Below, one piece after another: positions 48,789 through 60,336 of a stretch of DNA of 64,000 bases (its first letter is position 1; the number at the start of each line of letters is the position of its first letter). The DNA is from Rhodamnia argentea. Lineage: Eukaryota > Streptophyta > Magnoliopsida > Myrtales > Myrtaceae. The notes beneath the pieces were generated by a model that did no database searches, was not told where the DNA came from, and saw only the letters and a program-made list of their open reading frames with translations. Location of the stretch: assembly GCF_020921035.1 (NCBI RefSeq), contig NC_063160.1, positions 23,531,095 through 23,595,094 on the forward strand. The letters run 5' to 3'. The position numbers were made by a program, and so were the translations under genes.

Positions 48789-51700
48789 CTAATCACTATC
48801 CCAGGACTCATCCACCTGCTTCTGTGTCTTAGTTTTTTTAACTTCTCTCCCCTTTTGCTCATGTGTGTTGACATAATTCTCCCCTTCGTTGTCTCCTCTG
48901 CACTCGTGATCCCCTGCCCTTGATAAAGAGTATTCGTCCATGTTTGATCCCCGCATTGGGACATCTGAATCACTGACCGACTCATTCCAGGCAGAATTAT
49001 CTTCGATCGTCCTTCTGCTGCCCTTGGCATTTCTCCAGTTATTTTCGTGAATACTGGTTTGAGTGTACTTGCCATGCTTCCCCTTTGCCATTTTGAATGT
49101 ATCAGATTCATCCATATCATCATTGGACTCGTCATCTTCACCACACGAACTGCGGAATCTATTTGGGTGACTCTGCACTGGTTGATGAAGATTCTCATCT
49201 TCATCGCTGCCGCTATGGTAATTACGGCTGGCACCAGTTTCTGATTGTCTTGAATCCTGTCCTTCCCCTTCATCCGAGTCCCACATAACATTTTCAAGAT
49301 CGCTAAGCATATTGTCAGACTCAGATTCTTTTACAACCATATTATTTCTAACACTAGGCCTAGCATTTCTAGGGGGAGTTCGATCATTCTTAGGCTTCCT
49401 TATCCTCTCATGCTTTTGCCTTTCTACTCTAGATCTTGCAAGCTCCTCATCAGAATCATAATTAACATTTTCAACATCACTCACTTCTTCTGCATCATCA
49501 GAATCCCATCCATCATCTTCGCCTTCATCGCTATCAATAGCTTGCTTGCCACGACGATCCTTCCAATTCCTTGCCCCTCTAATCTCACTATCAGAGTCGT
49601 TGCCTCCGCGGTATTCCAGTCTCTTGAACCGTCCTCCAAATTCTTCTCTGTTCCAATACCTAATTTTTCCTGCCTCTTCTTTTTCTGCAGCTTCTTCTGC
49701 AGCCCATTCCTTGTCTGCAGCATCCTCTATCTCGGCTATGAATCTGTCCAACTCCTCCTGGTCACTATCAGCAGCAGGTGCAGAAAGCTGAATGTCATGC
49801 ATTGACTCCGCTACTGATTGTCTATCATCTTGAAAAACATATGGGCTTCCTTCCTTTCTGTCAATTGCATTAAAGAATGTGGAAGCAACTCTCTGGATGC
49901 TGGCCATGGCAACTGGATCCTCAGGATTAACACCCATTCGGCGCAACTGCTGTTCGATCTTCTTTATGTTCAACTTTTGAGATTCTAGAGCTTGTTCAAA
50001 TCGGGCCTTGAACAGTGCCTGCATAGACAAGTTTTTGTAAGTGTGACACATATAGTAAAAATATAATACCATATAGCAGGGGATGAAACTCAAAATATAA
50101 AGCTTTATATAGAAAATTGATACAGAATTCAGTTTCACAACCACCCACTTTTGATTGACAAATCAAAGACCAGAGGTTTTGTCAGAACAAATCATGGATT
50201 AGAGATTGAATCCAAGGACATTTTCATCTTTTTCTTTGCACAACCAAGGTTAGGGCCTAGCTGGAGAAAGTGCAAGACTCTCAACTCAAGGCCAGAGCCA
50301 TATTGAGAAGGGAACCTTCACACGAGGGGACTCTCTATCTCCTTTGGGTGTTTTTTCTTTTTCCTTTGTGCGTGTGTGTGTGGTGCTGTGGGGGGGGGGG
50401 GTGTGGGGAGGGGAGGTTTGCAAGGTTATTGCAGGGTCATATATTCTTAGAACTTGAACTTATTGTGATTTGAATGAAGGACCATCTGAAGACAAAACTA
50501 TATGTTTACTCACCTTCCGTTTTGTGAGTGTGTTGATGGGAATCAAATTTTTTGGCTGACGATAGTTTCTTCCACGGAACATGATAATTGTCTTCACATT
50601 ATGTATGTTAATGACAATGCCACCACTCAGCCTTGCAATCATGGATGCCATTTCTTTGATTTTCTCCTTGGGAAAATTATCACAGCAAACTTGCACAGTC
50701 TCATGAAACTTCCAGTGCAGATGCATATTTTGCACTACTCCTCCAAAGACTCCTCTGACGCCAACAGGAACATAGTTTTTATTTCTGAAGCCAATCTTTT
50801 TAAATGCCTGAAGCTGCTCAGGGGTCAATAGTTCAGGATCATGCCGAGGGGGTGGCAACTCAGGTAACTCATATTTCTTAAGCTTCTGTAGGAGCAGTGC
50901 CACTTTCTTCTTGGCCTGGACAAGTCAGAATAGAGACAAGAATAGTAGTTTGAGAATTGCTAGAAACCAACCGAAAAAAAAAAAAAGAAAGTGTTTAAGC
51001 AGCTAAGAAAACAAGGAAGAATCCAATTTCTTAAAATTCGGGACATTGCAAAGTTATTTACTCAGCACACCCATTCAAATTCAAACATTCATCAACTACA
51101 CCATAGAGAGATACTAAAAGCAAACGGAGCAAAAATGGTACTGTTGAAAATACTACAAACGCCACTAAGTATTAAACAAAAAAGCCCGAGCTTGAAGGAA
51201 ATTTTTTCCATAAAAAATTTTATGTTCTTTACAGGAGTTCTCTACACTCCAATAACTAGCAAGTTCTCAGATCATTCATGCACATGATCCTCGTGTAATT
51301 GTTGCTAATCCGCCCGTGATTAAAATAAGTAATTTACAGGTTCTAGAATTTATGACAGAGAGCAAACAGTGCAACAGCAAAAACTACACTTTTTTGTCAA
51401 AGCAAGGAAGATCTTCATTCTCTCGAACTTTCAGAAGATGAAGGAAACTTCTAGATGAAGAAGGATGTCACTAGGACAATATGGTGTATAAGAAGATGAA
51501 TATATTTGTATGCAATTACCCTCCTATGATAATTTAGATGGAACGCACTAGCTAGACTTAATCAGCCCGCACTTGCTCCAGAAACTTTTGCTTCTGGCAG
51601 GTCTGAGCAAAGATTTAAACAGGAAGGGATGTATGCCCTTGGTATGCTTCAACCCCAGAGGTTTTTTAAGACTTCTTGATATTGTGACCATTTAAATCTA

Positions 51701-52110
51701 TTCAGTTTACTTACCAATTGCAGGAACTCCAAGACACGCTCTATCATGACCATTAACAGCCAACCAATTTGAAAATTGGAGTCGATCCAAAATTTCAAAA
51801 TTAAGGCGCTCCAGTGACAAGAGAAACTTAAACCATCCCACGGCTTACGAGTATATGTAACTTGTAAAGGATATGATTGTACACCCTTATTCAGATGCTT
51901 TCATGGGGAAAGAAATAACAATACCCTTTTCAGATTATAGATAAGCCTCTCCTCATCTGTCATCAGCTTCTTTCTGATTTTTTTAGCCCTTCGAATCTCC
52001 CTCAAGGTTTTACCAGACTCTTTGCGCATTCTCCTCTCTACCTTGCTCCGCATACTCCTTCCTTTGGTTGACATTGAACGGTACCAACCACTCAAGTGAT
52101 TGAGCGCCAT
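48789..52110 (-). CDS. CRM-domain (CRS1/YhbY) RNA-binding protein, 3 exons
   Basis: Predicted 605-residue member of the plant single-CRM-domain proteins, resembling Arabidopsis At3g27550 (from memory). CRM proteins bind organellar RNA and often assist intron splicing; the compartment here is not certain. Exons (transcript order): 51925-52110, 50514-50915 and 48789-50018. The N-terminus has a basic stretch MSTKGRSMRSKVERRMRKE that could be part of a targeting or RNA-contact region. The CRM domain (about residues 95-190) contains VPVGVRGVFGGVVQNMHLHW and MFRGRNYRQPKNLIP. The C-terminal ~400 residues are low-complexity and acidic, with DSDEGEDDGWDSDDAEEVSD and similar runs. The start at 52110 was preferred to upstream ATGs because the frame before it looks like leader. 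Confidence 0.9.
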
Positions 52111-52979
52111 GAACGAGGAATGCAGATGGTCTTTGCCATTTACAGTCGGTTGAAACACGCTTCTCGAAGTTAGCTTTGCAGGGTCACTATCAAGAAGAAT
52201 GGCATTCCTGGACGGGAGAAACAGTAAACAGCACGCGACGAAACGTAAGCAGAAGAAAAATGAAGCAGCGAAAACAGTAACATCTCGGCACAGATCAACG
52301 AGCACTTTTACTTTGTTTTCCTCTAAATTGTTCCCTCCTAGAAGAAACCATAACACAAACTGAAAATGCAGAGACCAGATTAGTGCCTTGAACTGGAAAT
52401 GAAACGGAACTAACAATGCAATCCGATTCTTGACGATTTCCATGAATTGGCCCAAGAAATGAGCAATCAACCACGAAGACCACGATTCAGGCCAAACTCG
52501 ACCGGGAATAAAACCCAGAACCCATGTCCAATCTAGCACATGAAACATCTATGTACTGCAAATATGCCGTCTTCGGTCAGCTGAAAAGAAAATTTTGGCA
52601 AGGGAGATAGAGAGAGTACTTGGAGTGATTAGTGAGGAAAATGGAGGAGAGAGACTTCAAGGAGTGCCTTTGGAGGTTCCGGGAAGTGGCAGCGAACATT
52701 TCCCTCGTCCGGCAAAGTCTGTTGTCCTACTCTTCCATTGAATTGCAGCTTCGGTCGGATCCAAGAGAGAGCTGTTCTCCGAGGTTCTTCCTCACCAGGT
52801 TTTAGGGTTTAAGCAGGTCTTCCTCAAGCAGAGATCAGTGGCCCACAGGGTTTTTTCTTTTTCTTTTTTGGTTTTATTTCCCTTTTTTCCGTTTTATTAC
52901 TTCTTCAATCGAAAAATCCTAGCGTTGAATCTGTCTGGAAAAATTCCAAATGAAGATACGAAGTGCCGTTATTTTTTTA
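52111..52979. promoter_or_regulatory. Leader and promoter of the CRM gene
   Basis: The frame stays open to 52548 but has no family similarity, so it is taken as leader, possibly with an intron. Mixed GC-rich sequence to about 52800 fits a promoter. Confidence 0.35.
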
Positions 52980-53971
52980 GGCAAAAGGATATTTGGAGTG
53001 TTAATATTTTTTTTAATTATTTAAGTATCAATTTTTTTAAAAAAATAGTTATTTCAATGCCAAATTCGACAAAACTTGCCGAAAATCATGCATGGCGCAT
53101 ATGTGGCTCGCCGGAGATCCCAATCAGCAATAAAGAAAAGCCAAAAATTAATTAAAAGAATCCATCTAATAAGCTAAAATTAAAAAAATAAAAACAGATT
53201 AAAAAAAGTACCTAAAAAAATCAGGATTCAACATTTGTATTTACAAAATTAACTAAATAAAAAAAAAGTAAAAACAAAAAATAAATATAAGTCGCAATGG
53301 CGAGGGCTTCCCCGGCCGACCGGACCCAACTCGTTGCCCTCGCCCCGTTGCCTCGCCGTCACGGGCAATGGCCCGCAACAAGTTGGGTATGGTCGGTCGG
53401 GTGTCGGTGACCACCGGCCACTAATCGGCGGGGCCGGGGCCGCCTCGCTAAGCTTTGACTTCGGCGAGGGTTGACCCTCACCCGGATCGCCGAGGGTCGC
53501 GGCCCTCGCCTAGATCAACGAGGGTTGCTAGCCCTTGCCGGCGCTCAACAGGGAGACTCCCAACGGATCGGTCCCCACCCGACCATTTCCAACAATGGTG
53601 GGCGGCGGTTTCTAGTTTTAGTTATTTAGCTATTTTTAAATTTTAATTTTAATTTTTTAAAAATATTTTAACTTGTTTTGTAAAAAGATATTACACGTGT
53701 TGTCCACATGGACTGATTTTTTTTTTAAATTACCATGTGAGCTATATAGACTAACTTTTAAAAAAAATTCCATATAATATTAAAAAATTAATAAAAAAAT
53801 GTCACGTGTCTTGTTTGATAGGAATTGTCACTTAATTGATTGTTTTGGCCGCAATTGGCTCTTAACCGATCATTTGTTCTCCGATTTGATACTTAAGAGA
53901 TCCAAAAAACAAACTTTGGCACTAAAATGAACGTCGTATACAAATATTGACACTCTAAATGTCCTTTTGCC
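52980..53971. mobile_element. Foldback element, ~990 bp, GC-rich core
   Basis: Left end GGCAAAAGGATATTTGGAGT matches the inverted right end GGCAAAAGGACATTTAGAGT, and similarity extends about 30 bases further. Further in, both arms carry TTAAGTATCAA-type words. The centre (about 53295-53590) is strongly GC-rich (CGAGGGCTTCCCCGGCC) in otherwise AT-rich arms. Non-coding. It directly abuts the next element. Confidence 0.75.
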
Positions 53972-53981
53972 TTTTTTTTTT

Positions 53982-54682
53982 AATAAGTGTCTGAAGTAAA
54001 CTTTATGTGAAATAAGGACATAAAGTATCGTCTTTAAAAAGTGCCTAGTCGAAGGACATTTTCGTCCATCATGTTTTTCATATTTTTCTTTTTCTTTTTC
54101 CTCCCTTCCCCTAGCCATTGCCGCCCTGACCGGCGTCGGGCAAGGGCGACCTATGCCGATGGCCCTACAAAGACCCTGCTTTGACAATCTAATCAAGCAA
54201 AATCTCAATAGACGAAACGATTTACAAACCGATCGACCCAAGAATTGGAGAAGTGAGAAAAGGAAAGAGAGAGGAGAGAGATAAATCCAAGAAACAATAC
54301 CTGAACGGAGGAAACACAGCCAAGAAGAATCGGAAGCAGAGGGAAGCGAGAGATGGGTGGTGTGCGTGTGGGTGAGAGAGAAGAGAGATGAAAGTGGTGG
54401 AAGCAACAAGGAAGAGGGGAGGCACAAATCGCAGATTCGACGAGAGCCACCCTCGCCCGGGCGTTGCCTGAGTCCGATGACTTTCGCCGGTGGCCCACCA
54501 ATGGTCAGATGAGGGAAGAGGGGAAAAAGAAAAAAAAAAAGAAGAAAAGCAAAAAATCAAAAAGTAAATGACGAGAATACCCTTCGATCGGGTCTTCTTT
54601 GAAATAAAAAGGACACATTTATTTGAAATAAAATTCACTTTAAATCCTTATTTAAGAAATGAAGATAATTCAGGCTCCTATT
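53982..54682. mobile_element. Second foldback element, ~700 bp
   Basis: The left side (AATAAGTGTCTGAAGTAAAC, then GAAATAAGGACATAAAGT) matches the inverted right side (AATAGGAGCCTGAATTATCT, then AAATAAGGATTTAAAGT). Further in, GTCGAAGGACATTTTCG pairs with GATCGAAGGGTATTCTCG. The core is again GC-rich, with GCCCGGGCG- and GGCGACC-type words. Non-coding. It lies only about 10 bases from the preceding element. Confidence 0.7.
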
Positions 54683-54988
54683 TGAAATTTTTTCATCCAT
54701 TTGTGTTGTAAAAATTAAATAACTTGGGAGAATATTTTTTTTAGAGGTGGTTATCTATCCCTTAAAAAGAATTAGTGTCAAAAAATTATTTTATTTAGAA
54801 ATAAATTTTTAAACATCTTCATTAACGACATAAATTTTTTGCCTATTTGTTATTACAGACGATATAAACCAATTTTTTCAAAAAATGCTTTTTCTAAATA
54901 TCTTTGATCTTTCAAGAGATAAACATGGATCAAAAATTTCTTTTCTCGACAAATTTCTTGAAAAAGAAAGTCAGGCAAACTCACAATA

Positions 54989-55655
54989 GGTGGATTTGGT
55001 TCAACATTTCAAATGAGCTCTGAAAAAATGCAAATACCTTTAACTTAAAAAGATTTTAAAAAATGCTAATTACGTTTAGTAAAAACCCTTCGAATGTAAT
55101 TTTTTACTTTTATTAAAAAAACTCACCCCTTCACCGGACATGCGAAGGTTTCAAGCGAGCCACATCTAGCGCCAACGACCATCGTATGAAGGTCGCCCAA
55201 CCTCGAGCCACCCCCACCGATGGTCGTGCAACCCGGGCGAGGGCCGCCCGAGGTCACACAACCTCGGGCACCGGTTTGCACCACCTAGGCGAGGCCAAGT
55301 GAGGGGCCCACGCCTGGGGTCGCGTGAACCCGGGTGGCCCTTGCCTAGGCAACTAGCCCCTCGCCATTCCTTCGTCGGCTAGATCCAGCCTCCTCAAATG
55401 TGTGAAGCAAGATTAACAGTAACTAAAGAGGCAAAATAGAAAAATTAGAAAATTGATGAGAGTAGTTTTGAAAGGAAGAAAACTCTTTTAGCAATGCTGA
55501 AAGCCCAATGCTAATAGGAACCAACATTAAGCTTTCAGCTTTTTCAAGGCTAATATTTGGCCAAATCCTGACCTAAAGCTAAACCAATCGCTACATCATT
55601 CTCTAAGGGGATTTGGGGGCCAAAAACCCCTTGGAAAAGCTAAATCAAATGCACC
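54989..55655. mobile_element. Inverted-repeat MITE, ~670 bp
   Basis: Left end GGTGGATTTGGTTCAACATT and inverted right end GGTGCATTTGATTTAGCTTT are related. The core (55120-55380) is GC-rich with many CGAGCC, CCCGGGCGAGGGCC and GGTCGC words. The target duplication is unclear. Non-coding. Confidence 0.55.
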
Positions 55656-56290
55656 TAATGTTTTTCCTGGAACGTGCTACCCAGTCTTAATAGGGAAACT
55701 ATCATGGCAATAAGTACAGATGGCATGTCGTTCGATCATATGGCACAAAAGCTTTTGGATTCACAACATCTAGGCCACGATAACTAGAGATATTTCAAGA
55801 AAACCAATCAGTCAGGCTCGCTCACCATCTATTACCATTTCACTTTCCCATCAAGCGTCAGCAATGCCGTACCGAACATTAGCTGCAAATTCACATCGAA
55901 TTGGGGAATGCTAGTGATTCTTTTCTTCTGGTACCCAAAGAGAAAAAGGAAATCAACCAGAGCAGCCAACTCTTCACCTGTAATCTATAGCATCGTAAGT
56001 AGAGAAAAGAATACAAAGCCCCGGCAGATTCACCTTGCCCACCAAAAAGCTATCTTTAAACCGGGCCTCACCTTCTGACCAAAAAATAATTAAAAAAAAA
56101 GGACCTCACCTGCCTAATCCTTGCAAGGACGGACCCTGAGATAAAAAGAATCCTACTGCATATCAGATTTTCCTACGATTCCCAAAATTTATGTACCACT
56201 GGTCAACAGTCGCATAAGCTGTGATCCACGACGATTGACGATAAAACAGAAGTAACTCTGGACGACATTTAGAGATCAAAAGCTTTGACA

Positions 56291-59266
56291 TCAGCGGCGC
56301 TTGTATATACAAGGCTTCAACTCTGGCCACGCGATTTCCTTCCTCTTTGAAATTGGCTTCTCCTACAAAAAAAGAGATAAATAAGGTTTCTGGGCTTTAC
56401 ACAGCTCTGGGTAGTTGCCGAGAGACAGCATACCTGCTTCGTGAAGTGAAATAGAACAAACATTTTATTTGTGAAGTCCTGCACATGTTCACCAAGAAGT
56501 CAAGAACTGAGAGGCAAATAATCAGCGAATGAAAGGAGCAAGAGTGGACCTTAGACACTGGGGTGAATCCTAGCTCACAGACCGCTTTTATGAATTTATT
56601 AGGGTCTGCTCCCCCAGTTTTTGGATCCAATCTGCTCTTTACTTCTGCTATAAGAAGCCATCCACTGTAAAAAATCTTGATGAGCCCAATGATGCGCACA
56701 GAATTTATCAACATTGTCAATCTAAAAGAACCCATGAAAAGTGTTCTAAACCTTGGTTTGAGAACTCTGTGTGCTTCCTTAAGGTAATTTGGGTAATTAA
56801 GCCCCATGAGGGAAAGGCAGAAGATAGCAACATCAACAGATGAAGAATCAAGGCGTGTCTGCAGGAAGAAAATAAATGGAATCATCATATTCGACTAACT
56901 CTGAACCAACACAGACCAACAATTAATAAGTACATCCACAAGATAGTATTATACAAGAAATACAAAGTCATGGTTGTCTTCAGATTCACATTTATAGTAC
57001 TCCACTGGAAAACATACATTCATACACCGAAAGGATCAACATGCTACTCACAATTTGAATAGTCCCGAGCAACAAGGGAGATATTGGTGTATAATGGAAC
57101 ATGATGCCCAAAAAGGATCCACAGAACACATCTCTAACCACGAATCATAAACAAGTGACGGTATACATTTTTGACATGGAAGTAACCACAACCAATTTTA
57201 ACTCCTACTTGCATAGTTCAATAGAATAAATCCATACGTTTGACATATCACCGGCTATTACATCAGGATCATTTGAGACGAGATCGAATGAGAAGACCTT
57301 GTTCTTCACACTTTTAGCTACCCTCGCGTCTCCTGGGAATAGTAAAAAAGTGTAAGTAGCAGTTCATATGAGTCCAGACATTTCGATAATGGCCAGTGCA
57401 TCTGATGTTCCAAAACAAAATGTAATCATTGCAGAACCTATCCAGTTAACTCTCACCACAGCCAAAATCAGCCACGGTCAATGAAGGACTGTGAACTTGA
57501 AGCCATTCTATTATCTTATGAACTGGCTGTTCAGGCCATTGAGACATTTGAGCCTGATATCCTGCATGATACTGGAAAATTAAGTCAAAAAGAGTTAAAA
57601 CAGCTTTCGGACAAGCAAAATCATTTCGTAACCGAAATTAACATAGGATATAGCATTCATATTGGTTAAGTGATGCGCAGACAGATTTCATGGAAGAATA
57701 ACTCATCCGAGATGGCAATTATTATTTCAGAGCATAAAAATATGATGGACAACTATCCTTCATAGGAGAAACTAATTCCATGCAATTCTTGTTGAGAACA
57801 ACCAGAAACCTATTTTTACTCTGTTATCTAAAGCACTTTCCTAAACAACTGTGAGAAACATTCCAGCTTTAACATTAAAAAAAGCATATCCAGATGACCA
57901 ATCTTTACGCCTCATCTTCCTAGAAGGCTGATATGAAGATCTAGACCCTGATATGTACATTTCACCGAACCAAATCCCAGCAGGATGATCAAGAAACTGC
58001 TGATATGAAGTCAAAGAACATGTTCGTAACAGATCAGAGTGTTGCTAAGCAGCTCACTTTTCCTTCTTTTTATCAGTACTAAGCAAATTGTTCTTCCAGG
58101 AAGTTACTTGAGCAAAATGAACTCATTCCACCAGGGTCAAGAAAAACAAAAACAAGTCTCTCGGCTAAAGTTAGAATTTGCAGTGGTACACTTGGTATTT
58201 CCCTGATAGCTGAATCGAAACCGCTCTCTGTTAGCTATTGCGCAGTGGGATCAGTAGCCCGCTCAAAATCTTGATTCCCCAATCAGACCAACGACAGGAA
58301 CATCTTGACCATTCGGTCTTTGTGGGACGAAGATTCATAAAGACTGGAATGTGCTATATCTGACTCACACAAACTTACACATAGTTACTCTGTCATAGAG
58401 GCCGACTCGCAGATAAGTAAGTTTAAACTTCCTTCCATTCGCAATTTATTTACTCCGCCGAGACTGATTTTTCTCCTCACTCAAATAAGTGAAATGAGGG
58501 TAACAGGTGATGCTTAATAGCCGATCCCTCAATCCAAGTTTTTTATGCAAAAAGTCCACATACACAAATTTAGCCATCAAAGTATAAAAGGGCAATAAAA
58601 GTGAAGGCTTGTTTATCGACTGAAATGACTTTTCATCAAAAGAAACACATCTTACCATATTAAAAAGTGATGGGTCCTCCTTAAAATAGTTAAGTGCCTC
58701 TTCTCCGCTGAAAAGATAGTACAAATTCACTTGTGTCAGATATAAGACCTCGGCCCAGATCATCAAATAAACCATCCAGCAACAAGGACTCCCTAAGCAA
58801 GCTATTTGGCTCGATCAGTCATTGGTCATAGACTACAGTGCACATGAAACGAAACGACGAAGATCACAATACGAATCAGAAATAGAGAGAATCACGTACG
58901 TGCAAGTGTATAGCTTCTCGTTGATCATCCTAAAATGCCCACCGGATAGCCTCGCTTTCATCTGCAGACCCACATCAGATTAACCCCCGAGCTAATCAAA
59001 ATCCATCCAAGAACTTGAAGAAACCGCAGTCTTCCACCCAAATAATCGAGCTGGTAACTACTACCGCCAGCCCGCAAACCAATTTTTACGAATTCGGAAA
59101 GATAGCCAAAACCCGACAAGAAAAAAAAAAGAAAAAAAGGGACCTTTTCCAGGAAGCTAGAACTTGAAGGCTCCGATTTGCTCTTCTTAGCGTCGCGGTT
59201 TCGCTCGCTGCTTTGAGCTCTGCGACGCTTCGCGCTCTTGCGGTTTCTGCTCCGTCGTCCCTCCAT
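56291..59266 (-). CDS. RRP8: Ribosomal RNA-processing protein 8, SAM-dependent rRNA methyltransferase, 9 exons
   Basis: Nucleolar methyltransferase of the RRP8 family, which makes m1A in the large-subunit rRNA (yeast position 645) and aids ribosome assembly. Exons (transcript order): 59144-59266, 58900-58961, 58656-58707, 57457-57571, 57238-57332, 56752-56858, 56550-56664, 56434-56478 and 56291-56362; 261 residues. The N-terminus is highly basic (RRSRNRKSAKRRRAQSS), fitting nucleolar targeting. The catalytic fold reads YQAQMSQWPEQPVHKIIEWL, SAM-binding ADFGCGDARVA, DMSN, VDVAIFCLSLMGLNYPNYL and GWLLIAEVKSRLD. It ends with KPCIYKRR. An in-frame ATG at 59293 could add nine residues. Motifs are intact; it resembles At5g40530 (from memory). 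Confidence 0.93.
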
Positions 59267-59293
59267 TACGAACCCTGCAACTGGAGGAATCAT

Positions 59294-60336
59294 CGTTTAG
59301 AGAGAGAGCGTTCTTGAGCCTCTCTTAATGGGCCTAGGGCTCTTGACACGGATGGGTGCCTCCGTAGCTTGAAGCCCGATTGGAGATCAAGAGATCCACC
59401 ATTTTTCCTCAAACACTACTTCCTTAGACAAGAAAGAAGAGGGATAGGGATGTCATATTTGGCCTTGTTCGATATCGATTTGGTTGCTATCCATTCGTGG
59501 GAACCGCGAGCACACGAGCAGATGGACGCGAGCGCGCCAAATTCACACGTGAGAAAGTCCCGACTCCAAAAGAGGCAAGAGGAAGAAAACCATTTGCAAA
59601 AGCTAAACCCGAGCTTCAAACATCCGATGAGCCAAGCTCGGGTAGCTCGTGAGTAACACCGAGACACCCTCGAATTGGTCGAGCGGACAGTGTTCTCGTC
59701 TTCTCCAATCATTGGAGTGCAAGTGACGCTCTTGAGTTGTGGTCCATGCTTTTCATCTACAGGAATACACAGGATCCCGCTCTAACTAGATTTAAGAGGC
59801 CATGTCCCAAAAAAACGGATGATTTTTATAATTTGAGTCTGTGTTTTACCGGTAATTTGGGCTTGAACCTGTGAATAACTACTGTTGCATATATTCTTTT
59901 TCATTTATAATTGAGAGTTGAAAGGTGCTATTTATAGAATCGTCTGCTAAATACAGCCCTAGTTTAAGAATGAACTAGGATAAATCCCGTGTCTCGGCTT
60001 TTCTTTCTCGCTTTTATTCTTTATTTTATTGTATTTGTGCGCATAATCTTAATAGACTTCCTTTGTTAAATACACGTCAAATCAAATCATCGTAATCAGA
60101 ATGAGTGAATTCCATACTAATTGGCACACATTGAAACCGGGGATCCGCCTCAATTTAATAGCAAGCTAAAGCATCTCACCGATCTCGCCTTCACCGAATT
60201 GCTGACACTGACGTCAGTTTATGACAATACAAGTTGTGTCCGTGCACCACGTTCTCTTGTAAGTGCTCACCCAACTGCATTCTCATCACAGTGCAAGCAC
60301 ACCCATTTTCCTACTTTGAGCTAAAGCAACGAAATC
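59294..60336. other. Spacer between RRP8 and the FAP-like pseudogene
   Basis: Includes the RRP8 upstream region. No gene, RNA gene or clear repeat recognised. Confidence 0.45.

Noticed and set aside
52111-52548. N-terminal extension of the CRM protein to an ATG at 52548
   Set aside because: The extra residues do not resemble family members and include leader-like hydrophobic and low-complexity sequence; 52110 is a better start.
53455-53646. Open frame in a GC-rich block
   Set aside because: It is the GC-rich core of a foldback element; base composition alone keeps the frame open.
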